Positions 40,907-44,133 of a DNA stretch of 44,133 nucleotides are shown here, in pieces. The position numbers were made by a program, and so were the translations under genes. Source of the DNA: Anoxybacillus tengchongensis (GTDB taxonomy: Bacteria > Bacillota > Bacilli > Bacillales > Anoxybacillaceae); NCBI RefSeq assembly GCF_014201585.1, contig NZ_JACHES010000017.1:1-44133 (forward strand). Reading direction: 5' to 3'. The notes beneath the pieces were generated by a model, which saw only the letters and a program-made list of their open reading frames with translations, searched no databases and was not told the DNA's origin. Position 1 is the first letter of the stretch; each line of letters opens with the position of its first letter.

Positions 40907-40908
40907 GG

Positions 40909-42100
40909 GTTTGTATCGTACCTATGAGGAATTGAAACATATGATTCAATTGTTTACGGGGTTTGTTGGATCCGGGTTTGTATCGTACCTATGAGGAATT
41001 GAAACTGTCATAGTCTTCGATGTTTAATTCGTTGACTATATAGTGTTTGTATCGTACCTATGAGGAATTGAAACATTTTTCATCGGCAATTTCTACGCTA
41101 GGAGGATTGTTCTGTTTGTATCGTACCTATGAGGAATTGAAACGGTAGTGACTATTATAGACCGTGGAGTGTAGATAAAACAGTTTGTATCGTACCTATG
41201 AGGAATTGAAACCGATGACATCACACATCCATTGACAGTAGCAAATCAGTTCGTTTGTATCGTACCTATGAGGAATTGAAACAATCCCGTCGGTTTATGA
41301 ACAAAATTAGGCAATTCACAAGTTTGTATCGTACCTATGAGGAATTGAAACCTGTTCCTGTATCTAGGGCATATAACCAGTCGGGTTTGTTTGTATCGTA
41401 CCTATGAGGAATTGAAACTTTTCCCAATTGTGCCAATAAACAGGAAAAGAATTCTCGCAGGTTTGTATCGTACCTATGAGGAATTGAAACATATTTCAGT
41501 TTTTTTTCCTGAGAAAGTGTCTTAAAAAGTTTGTATCGTACCTATGAGGAATTGAAACCCGCATGATGTGTATGTGAGGGGGGCGTTCTGATGAAGGTTT
41601 GTATCGTACCTATGAGGAATTGAAACCTTTTTTCCGCCCGTTGCAATATGGGCACGTGGCTAAGTTTGTATCGTACCTATGAGGAATTGAAACGCGATGA
41701 GGATTTTAGACAACGTATGAAAGAGGAAAGTGTTTGTATCGTACCTATGAGGAATTGAAACTAGACTCAAAAGAGGGGGAGAGAAGACCTCTCCCTAAGT
41801 TTGTATCGTACCTATGAGGAATTGAAACCTCGATATTAATTTGTTTCAAAGCGATATTAGCTACGTTTGTATCGTACCTATGAGGAATTGAAACCAATTT
41901 TAGATTGATAATTAAAACTTGTTCTCTTTTTTGTTTGTATCGTACCTATGAGGAATTGAAACACGAGACCTTTCGTAGCCCCGTCTCCAAAGACAAGGTC
42001 GAAGTTTGTATCGTACCTATGAGGAATTGAAACAACATATCGTAGATAATGCCTTCCGCCAGCACCCATAGTTTGTATCGTACCTATTAGCGATTGGCAT
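40909..42100 (+). CRISPR. CRISPR array: 18 repeats of 30 nt (17 perfect, last degenerate), 17 spacers
   Basis: The repeat begins GTTTGTATCGTACCTATG and ends AGGAATTGAAAC. Copies start at 40909, 40976, 41045, 41114, 41183, 41253, 41322, 41389, 41461, 41529, 41597, 41664, 41732, 41799, 41865, 41933, 42004 and 42071. The first 17 are identical. The last keeps its first 17 nt and then diverges, marking the leader-distal end. Spacers are 36-42 nt, all different. The ATTGAAAC 3' end is the 8-nt handle typical of Cas6-processed type I-B and type III arrays. No cas genes for processing, adaptation or interference are in the window. No spacer was noticed that matches other parts of the window. Confidence 0.99.
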
Positions 42101-42111
42101 GGGTTGTATTG

Positions 42112-42148
42112 AAAAGTAGGGATGTTCATACCCTGCTTTTATTTTTTT
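42112..42148 (+). terminator. Terminator at the end of the CRISPR array
   Basis: AAAAGTAGGG (42112-42121) pairs with CCCTGCTTTT (42131-42140, one G-T pair) around ATGTTCATA, followed by A and seven T. It probably ends the pre-crRNA. Confidence 0.82.
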
Positions 42149-42170
42149 AATTACAAATTTCAGAAAAGTA

Positions 42171-42199
42171 TTGCGTAAAAAATAGTTCGTTTGTATCAT
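42171..42199 (+). promoter_or_regulatory. Candidate promoter of the CARF-HEPN gene, -10 inside a repeat relic
   Basis: TTGCGT (42171-42176), a 17-bp spacer and TATCAT (42194-42199). The -10 box overlaps GTTTGTATC (42189-42197), which is identical to the first 9 nt of the CRISPR repeat. Confidence 0.5.
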
Positions 42200-42224
42200 C
42201 AGTAATATGAGGATATTTTTTGAA
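42189..42224 (+). repeat. Decayed CRISPR repeat copy
   Basis: Three blocks of the repeat occur in the right order: GTTTGTATC (42189-42197), TATGAGGA (42206-42213) and TTGAAA (42219-42224). The blocks are further apart than in the intact repeat. It lies 88 bp after the degenerate terminal repeat. Confidence 0.6.
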
Positions 42225-42238
42225 AAGGTGGATACAGG

Positions 42239-43963
42239 ATGAAATTACTAACATTTCTCGGTGCGAATGACTATCGTGAAACAACGTATCGTTTTCGGGA
42301 GCGTGTGCATACGGCAAAGTTTTTTCTATCTGTCCTTATTCAAGAACTGCAACCAGATGAAATATACGTATTTATGACAGATGGGGCGCGAGAAAAAAAC
42401 GAAGCACCGTTGTTTGACGAATTAAAACAATACGGTGTAGATGAAAAGAAAGTGCATGCTGTGCGTATTCCCGATGGGCAAACAGAAGAAGATTTGTGGA
42501 ATATTTTTTCCATTCTCGCTGATCAAGTGCATGAAAATGACTCTATCGTTCTTGATATTACGCACGGCTTTCGGACATTGCCGCTCGTTGGAACAATTAG
42601 TCTGCAATATTTGAAATTTGTGAAACAAGTACATATTGCTGGGGTATATTATGGAGCGTTTGAAGCAAGAAAAACAGAGCACATCAATGGACAAGAAGTC
42701 GTTGTTGCTCCGACGTTTGATTTAACTCCTTTTGTTCACCACCTTCCTGAATGGCAGCGGGCAGCAAATGAATTGATGGCATTTGGTGATGCGAAGACAC
42801 TAGGTTCATTGCTTGAATCATTACATAATCAGCTTCGAAAACAAAACATTGCGGTGAACGAACTGAAACGCTTTGGAAACTACGTTAACGATATTAGTGC
42901 GTATTTAAGAACGGGACGAATTAAATCGTTTACCCAACTATTTTCAAAGTCTGAAAGCATATTGCAACAAGAACAACTCTTGAAAGAAATTGAACAGTTT
43001 GTGCCACCTGTCCGCTACATTTTTCATCAGCTTGTGAACTATGTTCAATGCATCGCCCCGAAACAGTCACGATTGCATACATACTACGATTTAGCGATTT
43101 GGTATGGCGATCACCACTTGCTTTCTCATTGCTTCATTATGTTGCGAGAAATGATTGTTTCGCTCATATTGGAACGGGTGCTTGATGAAATTGGGCCAAT
43201 GCCGGATGAGCGCGAATTCCGTTACGATCCAATACGGAAAAAAGGTGAGCGACTGCTTATTACATTGTTAAAACAACAAGAAAAGAAAAAGTTACACAAT
43301 CCGTTGTTGAAAGAGCTTGCAGAGAAGCTTCATCGGCTGACAAATTATCGCAACGATCTTGGACATTTTAGTTTCCGAACAGATCATGTGCCGCCGAAAG
43401 TTTTCTATCGTTTCTATGAAGAAGAAATTAAATCTTACAAGTTATTTCAGTTTTTAGAAAATGAGCAACTTTGGAAAGAATTTAAAACATGGCATGAAGA
43501 ACAAACGATAAAGGAAGAAGCGAAAGAAACCATTCTAATTACTCCGTTAGGATTAAGTAAAGGGTTGCTTTATAGTGCTATTGTGCACAATCAACCAGAA
43601 GCGATATGGCTATTAACATCCAAAGAAAGTGCGAAGCAAGTGAACGATGTTTGTCAACAAGCTGACTTTCATGGCAACGTTCATGTGGTAGTGATGGAAG
43701 ATCCGTATACAGATTTCAATCGTTGGCAAACGTATATGAATCAGTTCGTTCATGCAATAGAAACGGACAATCGTGTGCGTTTTGTTGTGAATTTAACAGG
43801 TGGCACGACGGCGATGCAATATGTTATCCAACAAATAGCAGAAAGGCTAAAAGAAAAAGGCGAACACGTCCAATATGTCGCACAAGTAGACCGAAGACCT
43901 GTGAATGAGCAACAAGAAAACCCATACGTGCTTGGGGAGCAAATGATCGTTGAAGGGCATTAA
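42239..43963 (+). CDS. CRISPR-associated CARF-HEPN ribonuclease (TM1812/Csx1-like) with a second C-terminal CARF-like domain
   Basis: Likely a cyclic-oligoadenylate-activated RNase of type III CRISPR immunity. The N-terminal CARF domain (about residues 1-165) has TFLGANDYRETTYRFR and the TM1812-type motif DITHGFRTLPLV (106-117). A helical HEPN domain (about 170-420) has the RNase motif RNDLGH (Arg371-His376, Rx4H). A third region (about 430-574) opens ITPLGLSKGLLYSAI and contains NLTGGTTAM (518-526), which reads as another CARF-type Rossmann fold. At 574 residues it is longer than the usual Csx1/Csm6 (about 400-480). AAGGTGG (42225-42231) precedes the ATG. No Cas10 gene is nearby in the window. 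Domain limits are estimates. Confidence 0.88.
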   Translation: MKLLTFLGANDYRETTYRFRERVHTAKFFLSVLIQELQPDEIYVFMTDGAREKNEAPLFDELKQYGVDEKKVHAVRIPDGQTEEDLWNIFSILADQVHENDSIVLDITHGFRTLPLVGTISLQYLKFVKQVHIAGVYYGAFEARKTEHINGQEVVVAPTFDLTPFVHHLPEWQRAANELMAFGDAKTLGSLLESLHNQLRKQNIAVNELKRFGNYVNDISAYLRTGRIKSFTQLFSKSESILQQEQLLKEIEQFVPPVRYIFHQLVNYVQCIAPKQSRLHTYYDLAIWYGDHHLLSHCFIMLREMIVSLILERVLDEIGPMPDEREFRYDPIRKKGERLLITLLKQQEKKKLHNPLLKELAEKLHRLTNYRNDLGHFSFRTDHVPPKVFYRFYEEEIKSYKLFQFLENEQLWKEFKTWHEEQTIKEEAKETILITPLGLSKGLLYSAIVHNQPEAIWLLTSKESAKQVNDVCQQADFHGNVHVVVMEDPYTDFNRWQTYMNQFVHAIETDNRVRFVVNLTGGTTAMQYVIQQIAERLKEKGEHVQYVAQVDRRPVNEQQENPYVLGEQMIVEGH

Positions 43964-44084
43964 GGGGGTAGTAATTGTTAAAATATTTTTGTAAAAATCA
44001 ACAAAACTCTATATACAATTTACAAAAAATTACAAGGTAAAAGAGCCAACAAAGCCAAGAGAATGGTTAAGGAGCTAACTGAAA

Positions 44085-44133
44085 ATGATTAAAACATATA
44101 AGGTTATGCTACTTCCGAATAACAAACAAAAAA
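44085..44133 (+). CDS. tnpB: TnpB (IS200/IS605 OrfB-like) nuclease, 5' end only
   Basis: Only 16 codons are in the window: MIKTYKVMLLPNNKQK. This matches the start of the TnpB/OrfB family (the N-terminal HTH begins with a Y-K-x-x-[LI]-x-P-N-x-x-Q pattern). AAGGAG (44069-44074) is well placed before the ATG. If correct, an IS605-type or stand-alone TnpB lies beside the CRISPR locus. TnpB is an RNA-guided nuclease encoded by transposons. The call rests on a short segment and needs the sequence to the right. Confidence 0.65.
   Translation, partial: MIKTYKVMLLPNNKQK

Larger units (their letters stand above)
40710..40908 (+). promoter_or_regulatory. CRISPR leader
   Basis: This AT-rich non-coding stretch lies upstream of the first repeat. 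The degenerate repeat is at the opposite (right) end of the array, so the leader is on the left. It contains nested inverted repeats (40729-40806), a consensus promoter (40833-40861) and a perfect palindrome with T6 (40883-40906). I find no credible gene. Leader-type motifs such as GTCGTCGACCTCC and CCCCGGGGGATCGACGAC remind me of leaders of other thermophile arrays; I cannot verify this. Confidence 0.8.

Noticed and set aside
40909-42100. Type II array with a tracrRNA
   Set aside because: The 30-nt repeat with an ATTGAAAC end is of the Cas6-processed kind. No cas9 or anti-repeat was seen.
41878-42129. Minus-strand open frame of 83 residues over the right part of the CRISPR array
   Set aside because: Its repeating FLIGTIQT-like segments are just translations of the CRISPR repeat. 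There is no ribosome site.
42017-42199. Minus-strand open frame of 60 residues at the end of the array
   Set aside because: It runs across the repeat, terminator and promoter region and has no ribosome site. It is an artefact of low stop density.

Overview
The window looks like the chromosome of a thermophilic or moderately thermophilic Bacillaceae (Anoxybacillus/Geobacillus type). The gene order recJ-apt-relA-dtd-amidase-hisS-aspS-6S RNA-tcdA ... rarA-cymR-iscS-mnmA-TPR-recD2 ... alaS-ireB-ruvX-yrzB-mltG-trmR-trhP1-trhP2-udk-greA-pbpI-yrrS-yrzA-yrrT-mtnN-mccA-mccB-yrhC follows the recJ-yrhC segment of Bacillus subtilis. Protein lengths mostly match that species to within a few residues. The species assignment is inference; I could not run a search.

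Layout. 1-5760: recJ, apt, relA and dtd, covering DNA repair, purine salvage, the stringent response and D-aminoacyl-tRNA editing. 5760-11100: a tiny reverse gene, a secreted cell-wall amidase, a His T-box with hisS and aspS, and 6S RNA. 11100-17760: tcdA, then an RND efflux pump with a TetR regulator (apparently inserted relative to B. subtilis), rarA and cymR. 17760-24710: a dedicated cysteine desulfurase with the tRNA thiolase mnmA, a TPR protein, recD2, two very small proteins and an AI-2E-type permease. 24710-28730: an Ala T-box with alaS, then ireB, ruvX and yrzB. 28800-36650: mltG, the mo5U34 tRNA modification operon (trmR-trhP1-trhP2) with udk, greA, pbpI, yrrS and yrzA. 36700-40540: the CymR-type methionine-to-cysteine operon (yrrT-mtnN-mccA-mccB-yrhC). 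40598-40681: a 27-residue membrane peptide.

The accessory part lies at the right end (40700-44133). It has a structured CRISPR leader, an array of 17 perfect 30-nt repeats plus one degenerate terminal repeat (17 spacers of 36-42 nt), and a terminator. A 574-residue protein follows that reads as CARF-HEPN-CARF. The window ends in the first codons of a probable TnpB. No cas1, cas2, cas6 or cas10 gene is present. The CARF-HEPN protein therefore implies a cyclic-oligoadenylate-producing type III complex elsewhere, possibly just beyond the right edge.

Main points for a second look are: the second, C-terminal CARF-like domain; a decayed repeat copy that appears to supply the -10 box of the CARF gene promoter; nested inverted repeats in the leader; and a terminator-like palindrome between the leader promoter and the first repeat. 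Much of the rest is RNA-centred: tRNA synthetases, tRNA modification, T-boxes, 6S RNA and (p)ppGpp. CymR is encoded in the same window as its probable target operon.
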